64,000 bases of DNA from Streptomyces glaucescens (GTDB lineage Bacteria; Actinomycetota; Actinomycetes; Streptomycetales; Streptomycetaceae): assembly GCF_000761215.1 (NCBI RefSeq), contig NZ_CP009438.1, positions 186,001 to 250,000 of the forward strand, given 5' to 3'. A model generated the notes under the pieces. It saw only the letters and a program-made list of their open reading frames with translations, was not told the origin of the DNA and searched no databases. A program made the position numbers and the translations under genes. Below, in pieces: positions 18,397 to 27,910 of the stretch (its first letter is position 1; each line of letters begins with the position of its first letter).

Positions 18397-18753
18397 GCCA
18401 TCCCTTTCATCGGCGCCCTTTCCGCCGAGGCGAAAAGGGCGCGCCGCCGCGCCGGCTCGGCCGTTCCGCCGCCGGTCACGGATGGACCTGACCTCGGCCG
18501 GAACACCTCGGGACATGACGGATCAGGCCACCTTCCGGACAGCGGAAAGCGGCCTCGTCAGAGGTGAGTCGATCGTGGCGGAGGGGATCCTCACCACAGG
18601 GATGACGCTCCGTCAACCGAGCACGCAATAACGGCATTTCGCGGACGGAATCGATGCCATTGAGGTCGCCATGCCCGAATCCTCCGGCGCCTGGCACCGC
18701 TGTATTCCGATGGTGTATAACCCAGCCGAATTCACGTCTACAGAAGGCTGGCC
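18397..18753. other. Divergent promoter region of the RHS and MmpS-like operons
   Basis: 357 bp with no credible gene. An AT-richer patch near 18700-18745 includes TATAAC (18715-18720), about 33 nt before the MmpS-like start, a possible -10 box for the plus-strand operon. The RHS promoter must lie on the other side. No clear operator was seen. Confidence 0.4.
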
Positions 18754-19269
18754 ATGCCGACCACCGAAGAACCGGAAGGGCCCGACGGCTCCGAAGCCCC
18801 GGATGCCCGCACCGGGGTCTCCCCGACCCGGGGCGAACGCCGCGCCGACCGCAGCGGCCTGGCCGTCGCCGCGGTCCTGTTGCTGGCCTGCGGCGCGTTC
18901 GTCGCCTACGGGGTCCTCGACTCCGGCGCGGACCCGGCGGACGAGCGGCCGGCCACGCCCACCGTCGAGGTGACCTACGAGGTGCTCGGCGAGGGCGCCG
19001 CCGACATCTCCTACCGCGCGGCCGGCGACACGGCGGCCGTGGTGCCGGACGCCGGCCTGCCGTGGCGGAAGACTGTGAGCGTTCCGCTGGGCGCCGCCCC
19101 GATCGTCGACGTCACCCTCGGCGAGCGGGGCGGTACGGCCAGCTGCACCCTGACCGTGGGCGGCCGGCACGTCCAGCGCGCCATCGCCACCGGGGCCTTC
19201 GGCCGCACCACGTGCAGCGGTGACCTCCCCACCCCCGAAGCCTCCGCAGCCCCCGAAGGAGCCCCGTGA
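18754..19269 (+). CDS. MmpS-like membrane-anchored accessory protein
   Basis: 171 residues: a polar, acidic N-terminus (1-35), one membrane helix (about 36-55), then an extracellular beta-sandwich with the MmpS-type pattern (VEVTYEVLGEGAADISYR, a central LPWRK, and two Cys in TASCTLTV and RTTCSG likely forming a disulfide). MmpS proteins assist RND lipid exporters in mycobacteria; here no MmpL is adjacent. The ATG at 18754 follows AGAAGG. Its stop overlaps the start of the amidase gene as GTGA, so the two are translationally coupled and may act together at the cell surface. Confidence 0.75.
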   Translation: MPTTEEPEGPDGSEAPDARTGVSPTRGERRADRSGLAVAAVLLLACGAFVAYGVLDSGADPADERPATPTVEVTYEVLGEGAADISYRAAGDTAAVVPDAGLPWRKTVSVPLGAAPIVDVTLGERGGTASCTLTVGGRHVQRAIATGAFGRTTCSGDLPTPEASAAPEGAP

Positions 19270-20402
19270 CCCCGCACCTCTTCCGCCGCACGGCCAGGGT
19301 CGTGACGACCGCCGCAGTCACCCTCGCGACCCTCGGACTCACCTCGCCGGCGACGCCCGCCGAGCCGCATCCGGCCGGGGTGCGGAGCATCGCGCTGCCC
19401 GGCTCCGACGCCGCCCTGCGGGCGCTGCCGGCCCGGCGCACCGAGCCGTTCAGCATGGTCGGCGTCACCTGGGCCGACCCGCGCGCCGAGCTCGGCGGCA
19501 CGGCCCAGGTCCGTACGCGGGACAGGGCCACCGGTGTCTGGTCCGGCTGGCGTGAGCTGGAACTCGACGTACGTACGCCCGAGGCCGGTCCCGACGCCGG
19601 GGCCGGCGGGGTGCGCGCGGGGACCCAGCCGCTGTGGACCGGGCCGGCCGACGGCGTACAGGTCCGGGTGACCGGCCGGCACGGCGGGCGGTCACGGCTG
19701 CCGGAGGGGCTGCGCGTGGAGCTGGTGGACCCGGCGGGCGGCTCGGCCTCCGCCCCGGCCCGCACCATCGCCACCGCCACCGCCACCGCCGCGAGCACGG
19801 CGCCCCAGCCCGCGGTCACCCCGCGCTCGGGCTGGGGCGCGGACGAGTCACTGGTGAAGGACCCGGCGACCTACACGACCGACACCAAGGTGGTGTTCGC
19901 CCACCACACGGCCGGCACGAACGACTACACCTGCGCGCAGTCCCCCGACATCATCCGCGCGATCTTCCTCTACCACGTGCAGAGCCAGGGCTGGAACGAC
20001 ATCGGGTACCAGTTCCTCGTCGACAAGTGCGGGACCGTCTTCGAGGGCCGCGCGGGCGGCATCGACAAGCCCGTCCTGGGCGCGCAGACCTACGGGTTCA
20101 ACACCGACACCTCCGGCGTGGCCGTCCTCGGGAACTACAACGACGCGCTGTCCTCCTCGCCGGTGCGCGAGGCGGTGGCCGCGGTCGCCGCCTGGAAGCT
20201 GGGCCTGCACGGGTACGACGCCGCCGGTACCGTCGTGCTCACCGCCGCGGCCGACAACGGCAAGTACACCAAGGGCCAGAAGGTCACCCTGAACCGGATC
20301 TCCGGCCACCGTGACGGCTATCCGACCGAGTGCCCCGGCAACAACCTGTACGCCGACCTGCCGGCCATCCGTGCGCTGGCCGCGGCGGCGCAGGCGGGCT
20401 GA
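19266..20402 (+). CDS. Secreted peptidoglycan-recognition amidase (PGRP, N-acetylmuramoyl-L-alanine amidase type 2)
   Basis: 378 residues. A signal peptide (about 1-32) is followed by a ~150-residue beta-rich N-terminal region and an amidase_2/PGRP domain (about 188-375). Zinc ligands and catalytic residues are visible: HHTAGTNDYTC with the first His, GYQFLVDKCGTVFEGRAGG with the Tyr, and SGHRDGYPTECPG with the second His and the Cys typical of amidase-active PGRPs. It should cut the lactyl bond between MurNAc and the stem peptide. The GTG start overlaps the MmpS-like stop. The N-terminal half is of the kind found in long actinobacterial PGRPs. Confidence 0.9.
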   Translation: MTPHLFRRTARVVTTAAVTLATLGLTSPATPAEPHPAGVRSIALPGSDAALRALPARRTEPFSMVGVTWADPRAELGGTAQVRTRDRATGVWSGWRELELDVRTPEAGPDAGAGGVRAGTQPLWTGPADGVQVRVTGRHGGRSRLPEGLRVELVDPAGGSASAPARTIATATATAASTAPQPAVTPRSGWGADESLVKDPATYTTDTKVVFAHHTAGTNDYTCAQSPDIIRAIFLYHVQSQGWNDIGYQFLVDKCGTVFEGRAGGIDKPVLGAQTYGFNTDTSGVAVLGNYNDALSSSPVREAVAAVAAWKLGLHGYDAAGTVVLTAAADNGKYTKGQKVTLNRISGHRDGYPTECPGNNLYADLPAIRALAAAAQAG

Positions 20403-20459
20403 CCTCGCGGGACGGGGCGCGGGCCCGGTGCGCCCCCGGGCGGCTCCGACCCCCGGCGG

Positions 20460-20494
20460 GCGGGAGCGGCGGCCCAAGCGGCCGCCGCTCCCGC
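20460..20494. terminator. Bidirectional terminator between convergent genes
   Basis: A 15-bp perfect stem (GCGGGAGCGGCGGCC with GGCCGCCGCTCCCGC, 5-nt loop) sits between the amidase stop and the thioesterase stop, whose genes converge here. Confidence 0.8.
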
Positions 20495-20513
20495 GGCACG
20501 CCGTCGGTGGGCG

Positions 20514-21263
20514 TCAGGCGTCCGCCGTCTCCCGGATCCGCTGGAGCCAGGCGGCGCAGTCGGGTGAGCCCAGCAGATCCGAGTGGCCGCCCGGGAAGGT
20601 GCGCCGGGTGAACGGTCCCGTCGTGGTGTGCTGCCACGCGGCGATCGTGTCGTCCGTGGTCAGCGGGTCGTCGGTGCCACGTGCCGCCATGACGGGGCAG
20701 TGCAGGACGGGGACCGTGGCCGGGGTGAACTGCCGCAGCAGGCGCAGGTCCTGGGCCGTCGTCTCGGCGACGACGGTCCGCCATTCGTCGGACGGGGCCC
20801 CGGCCAGGGCGCCGGGGTCGGCCCGCTCGAGGTAGGCCGCCGCCTCCGCAGGGCCCGCGGCGGCCTGCTCCGGCACCCGCAGCCGGCCGGGCCCGGCGGC
20901 GCCCACCGCCACCAGCGCGGCGACCTCGACGCCGGCCTCGCTCAGGCGGGCCGCGGTGGCGTAGGCGACGTACGCGCCGTAACTGTGGCCGAACAGCAGC
21001 GGACGCCCGGCCGGCCGTCGCATGATCTGTTCGGCGCAGGACCGCACGACCGCGTCGAAGGACGCGGCCGGGGTGCCGTAGTCCCGTCCCGGCCGCCCCG
21101 GATAGCGCACCGGCCGGGAGGACCGGCCCAGCGCGCGGGTGAGGGGGCGCAGCTCGGCTCCGAAGGAACCGGCGCCGGGGAAGAACACGGTGGCGCTCTC
21201 GATGTCGTCCATGACGGTCTCCATGGGTCCGTGCCGGTCGCCCGGCTCCGCCGCGGCGTTCAC
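20514..21263 (-). CDS. Type II thioesterase (alpha/beta hydrolase)
   Basis: 249 residues. The nucleophile elbow GHSYG, an acid in ARGTDDPL and the C-terminal GGHSDLL His form the triad of type II thioesterases, which hydrolyse wrongly loaded or finished acyl groups from carrier proteins. The family's PGAGSFGAEL N-terminal motif is present. The GTG at 21263 overlaps the permease stop (GTGA); an internal ATG (METVMDD) is an alternative start. It is the last gene of the minus-strand biosynthetic operon and the second thioesterase of the cluster, so the two may act on different carriers. Confidence 0.88.
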   Translation of the reverse strand: MNAAAEPGDRHGPMETVMDDIESATVFFPGAGSFGAELRPLTRALGRSSRPVRYPGRPGRDYGTPAASFDAVVRSCAEQIMRRPAGRPLLFGHSYGAYVAYATAARLSEAGVEVAALVAVGAAGPGRLRVPEQAAAGPAEAAAYLERADPGALAGAPSDEWRTVVAETTAQDLRLLRQFTPATVPVLHCPVMAARGTDDPLTTDDTIAAWQHTTTGPFTRRTFPGGHSDLLGSPDCAAWLQRIRETADA

Positions 21264-22540
21264 CGGTCCGCGCCCTCGTACTCGGGTTCCGTCGCCGACG
21301 GCCGCCGGGCGAGGGCGGCCGTCACCAGCCAGACGGCGGCGAACAGCGCCCAGCACCACCACATGGGCGGACCGGCCAGGACGGTGACGGCGACCACCGT
21401 GACGGCGCACAGCGCGGTGACCGCCCTGGGCGTGCCGCCGGGCCCGGCGAGTTTCGCGTACGAGGCCGCGCCCAGCCCGTAGAGGACGAAGTAGATGCCG
21501 CCGGACAGCACGAAGAGCAGTTCGAACGACATGACGCCCGTCGAGCCCAGCAGCGCGATCACGGTCAGGACGGCGCCGACGACCAGGACGGACGTCACCG
21601 GGTTGGCGTCCCGGTCGCGTACCCGGGCCAGCGGAGCGGGCAGGTGGCCGCTGCGTGCCATGCCGAACACCAGCCGGGACAGGGCCAGCACCGAGGCGCA
21701 CACGTTCGCGGTGATCGCGGCGACCACCAGGGCCAGCGTCACCGGCCGGCCCAGGTCGCCGAGCGAGCGCTCCGCCAGCCGCAGCAGCGGGGCGTCGTCC
21801 AGGGCCTCGTCACCGGGGGACACCGCGCTGAACAGGCCCAGCAGCACCAGCCCGTAGAGGGCCACCACGATGACGTAGGAGGCGGCGAAGATGCGCGGGA
21901 TGGCGTCGGGGCGCTTGTGCTCCTCGAAGGTGAAGGCCACGGTCTCCCAGCCGGTGAAGGCGACGTAGACGGCGGTGAGGACGCTTCCCAGCTGTCCCAG
22001 CGGCGGTACGGCGGTGCTCGGCGCCTCGACGCCGTGCGTCCCGAGTGCGACCAGCGCGGTGCAGGCGACCAGGACGAACAGGGCGAGCACGAGGGCGACC
22101 TGGACCTTGCCCGACACGTTCGCGCCGAGGCACCCGATCAGGGTGGCGGCGGCCAGGACGGCGACCGGGAAGATCCAGGCGAGACTCGGTACCCCGGCGA
22201 ACTGGGCGACGTAGCGTCCCCCGGTGATGGCGGTCGCCGGGATGCCGGCGACCAGCGCGAGGGTGGCCAGCAGTCCCGAGGACCGCCCGACGGGCCGGCC
22301 GAAGGCGACCTCGGAGTAGTGGGCCACCCCGGACGCCGACGGGTGGCGGCGCCCCAGCCAGGCGTAGCAGTACAGCAGCGGGATGACCGAGACGGCGGCG
22401 ACGGCCCAGGGCAGCCAGGCGGAGCGGCCGAGGTCCTGGTAGCTCGTGCCGGGCAGGATCATCATGCCGCTGCCGAGGATGGTGGACAGCGCGAGGAAGG
22501 TGCCGACGGTGCCGCCCAGCGACTTCTGCAGTCCGCTCAC
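21260..22540 (-). CDS. APC-family amino acid permease
   Basis: 426 residues with about 12 hydrophobic helices, starting with the APC motif ILGSGMMILPGTSYQDLG. The closest architecture is the YjeH-type amino acid efflux/uptake subfamily. Translational coupling to thioesterases on both sides (GTGA overlaps) ties it to the biosynthetic operon. A role in exporting the amino-acid-like product or importing its precursor is likely, but direction cannot be read from sequence. Confidence 0.85.
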   Translation of the reverse strand: MSGLQKSLGGTVGTFLALSTILGSGMMILPGTSYQDLGRSAWLPWAVAAVSVIPLLYCYAWLGRRHPSASGVAHYSEVAFGRPVGRSSGLLATLALVAGIPATAITGGRYVAQFAGVPSLAWIFPVAVLAAATLIGCLGANVSGKVQVALVLALFVLVACTALVALGTHGVEAPSTAVPPLGQLGSVLTAVYVAFTGWETVAFTFEEHKRPDAIPRIFAASYVIVVALYGLVLLGLFSAVSPGDEALDDAPLLRLAERSLGDLGRPVTLALVVAAITANVCASVLALSRLVFGMARSGHLPAPLARVRDRDANPVTSVLVVGAVLTVIALLGSTGVMSFELLFVLSGGIYFVLYGLGAASYAKLAGPGGTPRAVTALCAVTVVAVTVLAGPPMWWCWALFAAVWLVTAALARRPSATEPEYEGADR

Positions 22541-23268
22541 GCCGCCTCCTCCTCGGTGCGGGTGGCGGCGAGCACGCCGGCGAGGGCGCGGCCGAGGGCG
22601 GCGGCCCGGGCGGCGTCGAGGCTGTGGCCGCCGGGCACGACCGTCAGGTGGAACTCCCCCGAGACCCGCCGCGCCCAGGCGGCGCAGCGCTCGGGCGGGA
22701 TGAACCGGTCGTCGCGCCCGCACAGCACGTGCAGGTCGGTGAGGCGGCCGGCGGGGCCGAGCCGTTCGGCGAGGCGGTCGGCCACCGCGGCGTCGGCGCG
22801 CAGGCCGTCCGCGATCTCCGCCAGCATGTCCTTGTCGTCGAGTAACTCCTGCGGGAAGCCGTCGTGGGCGAGCACCTGGGCGATCTCTGGGTCGGTGAGC
22901 TGTGACATCGTCGGTATGCGTCCTGAGGGGTCGGGGCAGGGTGTGTTGATGACCAGTACCCCGATCGGCCGGGCACCGTCGGCGTCCAGGGCCGGGTGCA
23001 GGCGGACGGCGGACAGTCCGCCCATGGAGTGCCCCGCGAGGACGATCCGGCGGGCCCCGCCGCGGTCCGCGGCGCGCCGGATCTCCTCGACGGTCCGTTC
23101 CTGCCACCGGCCCGAGTCGAGGTCGGGCACGGAGTCGGCGTTCGGCAGGGTGAGTGCGGTCAGGCCGTGGCGGGCGGCGGCGTCCTCGAGCAGGGCGAGG
23201 GTGGCGCCGCCGCCCCCGGCGGCCGGGAAGCATACGCACAGGTCCTGGCCGGCGGTGGTGTCGCTCAC
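22537..23268 (-). CDS. Alpha/beta hydrolase, thioesterase II type
   Basis: 243 residues. It has the CFPAAGGGGATL start, the nucleophile elbow GHSMGG, an Asp in CGRDDRFIP and a His in GGHSLD. It is distinct from the other thioesterase of the cluster. It probably releases a carrier-bound product or edits mis-primed carrier. The GTG at 23268 overlaps the P450 stop. Codon 142 is TTA (22843-22845), a possible bldA control point. Confidence 0.85.
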   Translation of the reverse strand: MSDTTAGQDLCVCFPAAGGGGATLALLEDAAARHGLTALTLPNADSVPDLDSGRWQERTVEEIRRAADRGGARRIVLAGHSMGGLSAVRLHPALDADGARPIGVLVINTPCPDPSGRIPTMSQLTDPEIAQVLAHDGFPQELLDDKDMLAEIADGLRADAAVADRLAERLGPAGRLTDLHVLCGRDDRFIPPERCAAWARRVSGEFHLTVVPGGHSLDAARAAALGRALAGVLAATRTEEEAA

Positions 23269-24497
23269 GTGCCGAATTCCTTGGCGTCGACCACCTCGAC
23301 CTGGAGTTCGGTCAGCCCCAGCATGAAGTTGGAGCGCAGCCGGCGGGGCGGTGCGACGACCGCGAACGCCTTGTCCCAGGCGGCCAGTTCCTCGAGGAAG
23401 GTCTGGATCTCCAGGGTGGCCGCGGGCGCCCCGACGCAGCGGTGCACTCCGGCCCCGAAGGCGAGCTGCTTGTTGTCGCTGCGGTCGATCAGGAAGGCGT
23501 CGGGCCGTTCGAAGACGTCGGGGTCCCGGTTGGCCGACATGTTCCACAGGGTGACGAAGCTGCCCGCGGGGATGACGTGCTCGCCGACCGGGAAGTCCTC
23601 CACGGCCAGCCGCTGCACGTAGCTGTTGGTCGAGGTCCACCGCAGGAACTCCTGGGTGGCCACGTCGCAGCCGACGTCACCGTCGGCGACCCGGCGCCAC
23701 TGTTCGCGCTCCCCGTCGATGGTGTGGACGGTCAGGCTCGCGGTGTGCGGTGTCGTCTCGTTGCCGCCGACGGCGACGTTCAGGCCGTTGAGCACCGCGA
23801 CGTCACGGGGCATCGTGCCGTCGGCCACGCACTGGGCCAGGAAGCCGATCATGTCGTCGGCCCGTCCGGAGGAGAGCCGGTGCCCGATCAGGTCGTCGAT
23901 GAACTCGAGCACCTCGAGCTGCGCGTCGACGAGCGCGTCCAGCGGGGAGGTCCCGGCGTACACCTCGTCTCGGTAGCCGATCATGGTCCGGGTGGCGTCC
24001 AGCAGCCGGTGGGCGTCCCCGGGGCCGATGCCGAACAGCACCTCCAGCACGCCCTTGGGCAGCTCAGGTGCCACGACGGTGCTGAAGTCGAGCCGGTCGC
24101 CCACGGAGAGTTTGCCGAGGGCGTCGCGGATGTTGCGGCGTACCGTGCGGCCGACCCTGCCGAGCATCTCCCGGCTGAACCCGCTGGTCTTGACCGGTTT
24201 GCGCAGGGCGGTGTGCGCCGGCTGGTCGGTGACGATGAGCATGCGGCCGGAGGCGGAGTCCTTCTGCGGCAGGTAGGAGCCGTCGACCATCGTTCCGTAG
24301 GAGGAGCTGAGCCGCTTGTGGTCGACGTAGGCCGCGTAGATGTCGGCGTACCGGGTCAGCGCGTAGAACTCGTAGCCGTCCTCGCGGCGGTGCACGGACA
24401 CCGGGTGGTCGGCGCGCAGGCCGGCCAGGTAGGCCCACGGGTCGTCGTCGGCGAAGAACTCCGGCGAGTAGAGCGGGCTGTCCTCAACGACCAGCAT
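23265..24497 (-). CDS. Cytochrome P450
   Basis: 410 residues. The heme loop FGAGVHRCVGAP gives Cys354 as the iron ligand. The I-helix reads GGNETTPHT near 240-250, where the usual AGxxT/D-T pair is replaced by GG-N-E-T-T, as in several biosynthetic P450s, and an ExxR-type stretch is present. ATG at 24497 follows GGAGG and overlaps the carrier gene's end by 14 nt. P450s encoded beside discrete adenylation and carrier proteins commonly beta-hydroxylate a carrier-bound amino acid; that is the favoured role here. Confidence 0.92.
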   Translation of the reverse strand: MLVVEDSPLYSPEFFADDDPWAYLAGLRADHPVSVHRREDGYEFYALTRYADIYAAYVDHKRLSSSYGTMVDGSYLPQKDSASGRMLIVTDQPAHTALRKPVKTSGFSREMLGRVGRTVRRNIRDALGKLSVGDRLDFSTVVAPELPKGVLEVLFGIGPGDAHRLLDATRTMIGYRDEVYAGTSPLDALVDAQLEVLEFIDDLIGHRLSSGRADDMIGFLAQCVADGTMPRDVAVLNGLNVAVGGNETTPHTASLTVHTIDGEREQWRRVADGDVGCDVATQEFLRWTSTNSYVQRLAVEDFPVGEHVIPAGSFVTLWNMSANRDPDVFERPDAFLIDRSDNKQLAFGAGVHRCVGAPAATLEIQTFLEELAAWDKAFAVVAPPRRLRSNFMLGLTELQVEVVDAKEFGT

Positions 24498-24717
24498 GGG
24501 TGCCTCCGATCAGGTCGGCTATGCGGGCCGGGGTGCGGCCCTCGAAGAAGACGTGCCCCGGGACCTTGACCCCGGTGCGCTCCTTCAGCAGGGCGCGGCA
24601 CCGCAGGACGGCCAGGGAGTCGACGCCGGCGGTGAAGATGTCGGTGTCCTCGGCGAGGTCGCGGTTGAGTACCGTGCGCACGCAGTCGGTGATGGCAGCT
24701 GGCGAGATGTCCGTCAT
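24484..24717 (-). CDS. Free-standing acyl/peptidyl carrier protein
   Basis: 77 residues, a stand-alone carrier with the 4'-phosphopantetheine site AGVDSLAVLR (Ser of DSL) and the downstream helix with FFEGRTPARIADLI. ATG at 24717 overlaps the adenylation gene stop as ATGA and the 3' end overlaps the P450 start, so all three are made together. It probably carries the amino acid loaded by the stand-alone adenylation enzyme to the P450. Confidence 0.88.
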   Translation of the reverse strand: MTDISPAAITDCVRTVLNRDLAEDTDIFTAGVDSLAVLRCRALLKERTGVKVPGHVFFEGRTPARIADLIGGTHAGR

Positions 24718-26135
24718 GTCTCCTCGGCCTTGTCTGTCGTTCGGTAGTGGTCCATCAGGGTGGGGACGTCGACCTTGCCGCCGGCCCGGACCGGGTAGCG
24801 GTCGACCAGGCTGATGCCGATGGCGGACGAGAAGTCCCGTACGACGGTCTCGATCCGCGACCGGGTGGCGGGGTCGCCGACGGTGGCCGGGTCGGTCCGG
24901 ACGAAGGCCACGGTGTGCCGTTCGTGCTGGACCACCCGGCAGTCCCGCACCCGGGGCAGCGCGGTGACCCGCTGCTCCAGGGCGGCGGTGTCGACGCGCA
25001 TGCCGTTCACCTTGACCTGGCCGTCCAGTCGCCCGGCGAAGACGAGGTTGCCGTCGGCGTCGGTGCGCACCAGGTCTCCGGTGCGGTACGACGGCCGGCC
25101 CGCCTCGTCGTGGAACCGGTGCGCGAGGACACCGTCGTCGAGGTACCCGAGGCAGACGAACGGGCCGTCGACGACGAGTTCGCGCGCGTCGGGCGGGCCG
25201 TCGTCGGGCCGGCGCAGGAACTGCCGGCACCCCTCCAGCGGCCGGCCGATGGGGACGGCGGACGCGGTCGGCTCCTCGGGCAGCCGGTGGTGGTGGGTGG
25301 CGAAGGTGGCCTCGGTCGGCCCGTACAGGTTGACGAAGGCGGGGCGCAGGCCCGCCTGCCGGGCCTGCCGGTACGTCGACACCCGGAACTGCTCGCCGCC
25401 GCTGAACAGCCAGGGGATGTCCGCGACGGCCTCGGGCAGGACCTCGACGACCGTGGCGAGGACCGCGGCGGGCAGCAGCAGGCGGCCGATGCCGTAGGTC
25501 TGCGCGAGACCGGGCCAGGCGAAGACGTCGTCGTTGACGTGGGGCAGGCACACCACTCTCCCGCCGGACGCCACCGTGCGCCAGGTGTCGAACCACCAGC
25601 CGTCGTAGGTGGGGGTGGCGAAGCTGCCGGCCGTGAGGCGGCCGGGCACGGGCACGTCCAGGTCCCGGCAGGCGAAGAGCGCCAGCAGGTTCTCGCGGCT
25701 CACGGCGACGGCCTTGCGGCTGCCGGTGCTGCCGGAGGTGTGGTTCACCGCGACCACCTCGTCCGGGAGCGGCTGCGCACGCGGCCGGCGGGCCGGCCGG
25801 CCGGCCGGCTCGACCGACGGGTGCGCACCCACCGACACGGTGAGGGTGAGGTCGGGCCGTGTGCGGTCGAGCTCCTGGTCGGTGAGGGTGTGGTCGTCGG
25901 CGACGGCCACGCAGCCGGCCCGCCAGGCGCCCAGCTGGCCCGCGAAGCAGCCGAGTTTGTGCCGGGACCGGACGACCACCACGCGGGCCGGGCCGTGCGC
26001 GCGCACGCTCGCCTCGACCGCCGCGGCGAGCCGGCCGACCTGCGCCCAGCTGTACTCGGTGCCGTCCTCGACCCACACGGTGGACGCCGAGGACCACTGC
26101 CGGCCGTGCAGCAGCTCGTGCCAGGTGTCCGTCAT
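24714..26135 (-). CDS. Stand-alone amino acid adenylation enzyme (NRPS A domain)
   Basis: 473 residues, an ANL-family A domain without carrier or condensation domain. Core motifs: A3 as HTSGSTGSRKAVAV, A4 as PTYDGWWFDTW (its Asp is the usual alpha-amino-group anchor), A5 as NLYGPTEATF, A7 as YRTGDLVR, A8 as GRLDGQVKVNGMRV and A10 as AGGKVDVPT with the catalytic Lys. It should activate an alpha-amino acid and load the neighbouring free carrier. The N-terminal part is shorter than in most A domains. ATG at 26135 overlaps the asparagine-synthetase-like stop. Confidence 0.9.
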   Translation of the reverse strand: MTDTWHELLHGRQWSSASTVWVEDGTEYSWAQVGRLAAAVEASVRAHGPARVVVVRSRHKLGCFAGQLGAWRAGCVAVADDHTLTDQELDRTRPDLTLTVSVGAHPSVEPAGRPARRPRAQPLPDEVVAVNHTSGSTGSRKAVAVSRENLLALFACRDLDVPVPGRLTAGSFATPTYDGWWFDTWRTVASGGRVVCLPHVNDDVFAWPGLAQTYGIGRLLLPAAVLATVVEVLPEAVADIPWLFSGGEQFRVSTYRQARQAGLRPAFVNLYGPTEATFATHHHRLPEEPTASAVPIGRPLEGCRQFLRRPDDGPPDARELVVDGPFVCLGYLDDGVLAHRFHDEAGRPSYRTGDLVRTDADGNLVFAGRLDGQVKVNGMRVDTAALEQRVTALPRVRDCRVVQHERHTVAFVRTDPATVGDPATRSRIETVVRDFSSAIGISLVDRYPVRAGGKVDVPTLMDHYRTTDKAEET

Positions 26136-27907
26136 GACCGCAGTCCCAACTCGTCGATGATCGCGCTGATGCTGATGAGGCTCAGCCGGACGTCCCACTT
26201 GTCGGGCGTGGCGTCGGCGCCGAGGACGTCCAGCGCGTCGGGGCGGAAGACGCCGCTGGCCGCGACGAGGTCCCGCCAGCGCGCGAGGGTCCGCTCGTCG
26301 GCGGTGTCGGCGAGTCCGTACGCCGTGAAGCCCTGTTTGGCGCGGTGCAGGATCCGGTCGGGCACGATGCCGGCGTAGGCCTCCTTCAGGCAGGCCTTGC
26401 CCTCGAAGTCGGCGACCTTGCGCTCGTCGGGAACGCCGAGTGCCAGGGTGACGACGGGGTTGCCGAGGAACGGGTAGCGGCCCTCCACGGAGTTCGCCAT
26501 GAGCATCATGTCGCCGTGGTCGCCGAGGAGGTGTCCGCTGAGCTGCACGTACACGTCGGCGATCGACCGCAGCTGCATACGGGTCAGGGCGGCGGTCTCC
26601 CGGTCGTCGAAGGGGATCAGCCGGTCCCGCCAGTACTCCTTGCCGGGCAGGGCGTCGAGCGCCCCGGGGGTGAGGCACTGGTCCCGCCGGCGGGCCGTCC
26701 TGGTGCGGTCGGTCTCCCAGGTGAAGTCGGCCCTCCCCCACGCCTGCTCGTTCTCGGCGTGCGGCTCGGGCGGTGTGCGGCGGGCGCCGTCGAACGCGTA
26801 GGAGTCGTAGCCGAAGAACAGCTCGTCGGCGCCTTCGCCGGAGATCACGCCCTTGAGGCCGGTCAGCCGGACGTGGCGGGCGAGCATCAGGGCCGCGACG
26901 TTGTACGTCTCGCGCTGCGGATAGCAGCAGTGGCGCACCATGTCCTCGAACTCGGCGGCGACGTGGCCGGGGGTGCAGCGGATCTGGTGGTGCTCGCTGC
27001 CCACGGCGTCGGCGATCTCGCGCTGGAAGCGGCCCTCGTCGAGGGTGACGTCGTCGAAGAGGACGGAGAACGTCCGGGCGGGCTTCTCCCGGGTCCGGGC
27101 CGCTTCCAGGACGAGGGTGCTGGAGTCGAAGCCGCCGCTGAGGTAGGCGCCGATCTCGACGTCCGCGCGCAGCCGGTCCGCCACCGACCGTCCCACGGCC
27201 TCGCGGATCTCCTCCCCGGTGACCGGACGGTCCGTCTCCCGGAAGTCCCCGTACCGCCAGTACCGCACGGTCTCGGGGGGTCCGTCGCCGAAGCGGACCA
27301 CGCAGCCGGGCGGTACGGCCCGGACGTCCTCGACCAGGGTCCGCGGGGCGACGATGTTGCCGAGTGCCAGGTACTGGTCGACGGCGCCGAGGTCGAGCCG
27401 CCAGGGGTGCGGCACGCTGCGCACGAGCGGTTTCAGCTCGGAGCAGAAGTGCACGTGGGTGCCGAGCACGGCGTAGAACAGCGGGCAGATGCCGAAGCGG
27501 TCCCGGCCCAGGTAGAGGCTGCCGTCGGCCCGGTCGTGGATGACGGTGGCGAACTGGCCGTCGACACGGGCCAGGCCGGCGGGTCCGTGCCGCGCGAACA
27601 GCTCGGGCAGCACGGCCACGTCGACCCGGTTGTCGGGCCGGCCGCCGCCGAGCAGGGCGCGCAGCTCGGCGGCGTTGTAGATCTCGCCGTTGGTGAGGGC
27701 CGTGTACCGGCCGCTCGGGTCCTCGGCCGGCTGCCAGCCGTCCTTCAGCGCGGTCATCCCGAGCCGGCCGAGCTTCGCGGAGAGGGTGGGGGTGTTCAGC
27801 GAATAGGTCTCGTCCGGTCCGCGGTGGACCAGCCGGGCGTGCATCGCGGCGGCGACGGCCCGGTCCAGGGTCTTGTCCGGGGCGTAGGTCCCGCACAGGC
27901 CGCACAT
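26132..27907 (-). CDS. asnB: Asparagine synthetase (glutamine-hydrolysing) family amidotransferase
   Basis: 591 residues. Class II glutaminase domain with Cys2 (MCGLCGTY), NGEIYN and DGQFA motifs (about 1-200), then a synthetase domain with the ATP pyrophosphatase loop YLSGGFDSS and downstream SGEGADELFFGY. Full length and both active sites intact. Primary asparagine synthesis is possible, but its place between two adenylation genes, 3 bp after one and overlapping the next by 4 bp, suggests amide formation on a pathway intermediate. With no condensation domain in the cluster, it is the best candidate for making an amide bond. Confidence 0.9.
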   Translation of the reverse strand: MCGLCGTYAPDKTLDRAVAAAMHARLVHRGPDETYSLNTPTLSAKLGRLGMTALKDGWQPAEDPSGRYTALTNGEIYNAAELRALLGGGRPDNRVDVAVLPELFARHGPAGLARVDGQFATVIHDRADGSLYLGRDRFGICPLFYAVLGTHVHFCSELKPLVRSVPHPWRLDLGAVDQYLALGNIVAPRTLVEDVRAVPPGCVVRFGDGPPETVRYWRYGDFRETDRPVTGEEIREAVGRSVADRLRADVEIGAYLSGGFDSSTLVLEAARTREKPARTFSVLFDDVTLDEGRFQREIADAVGSEHHQIRCTPGHVAAEFEDMVRHCCYPQRETYNVAALMLARHVRLTGLKGVISGEGADELFFGYDSYAFDGARRTPPEPHAENEQAWGRADFTWETDRTRTARRRDQCLTPGALDALPGKEYWRDRLIPFDDRETAALTRMQLRSIADVYVQLSGHLLGDHGDMMLMANSVEGRYPFLGNPVVTLALGVPDERKVADFEGKACLKEAYAGIVPDRILHRAKQGFTAYGLADTADERTLARWRDLVAASGVFRPDALDVLGADATPDKWDVRLSLISISAIIDELGLRS

Positions 27908-27910
27908 GTG

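Noticed and set aside
9919..18567. Very long open frame on the plus strand opposite the RHS gene
   Set aside because: It is the antisense of a gene with strong third-position GC bias, which keeps the opposite frame free of stops. The encoded protein is Arg/Val/Gly-rich low-complexity with no domain, while the minus strand has a signal peptide, repeats and a nuclease motif.
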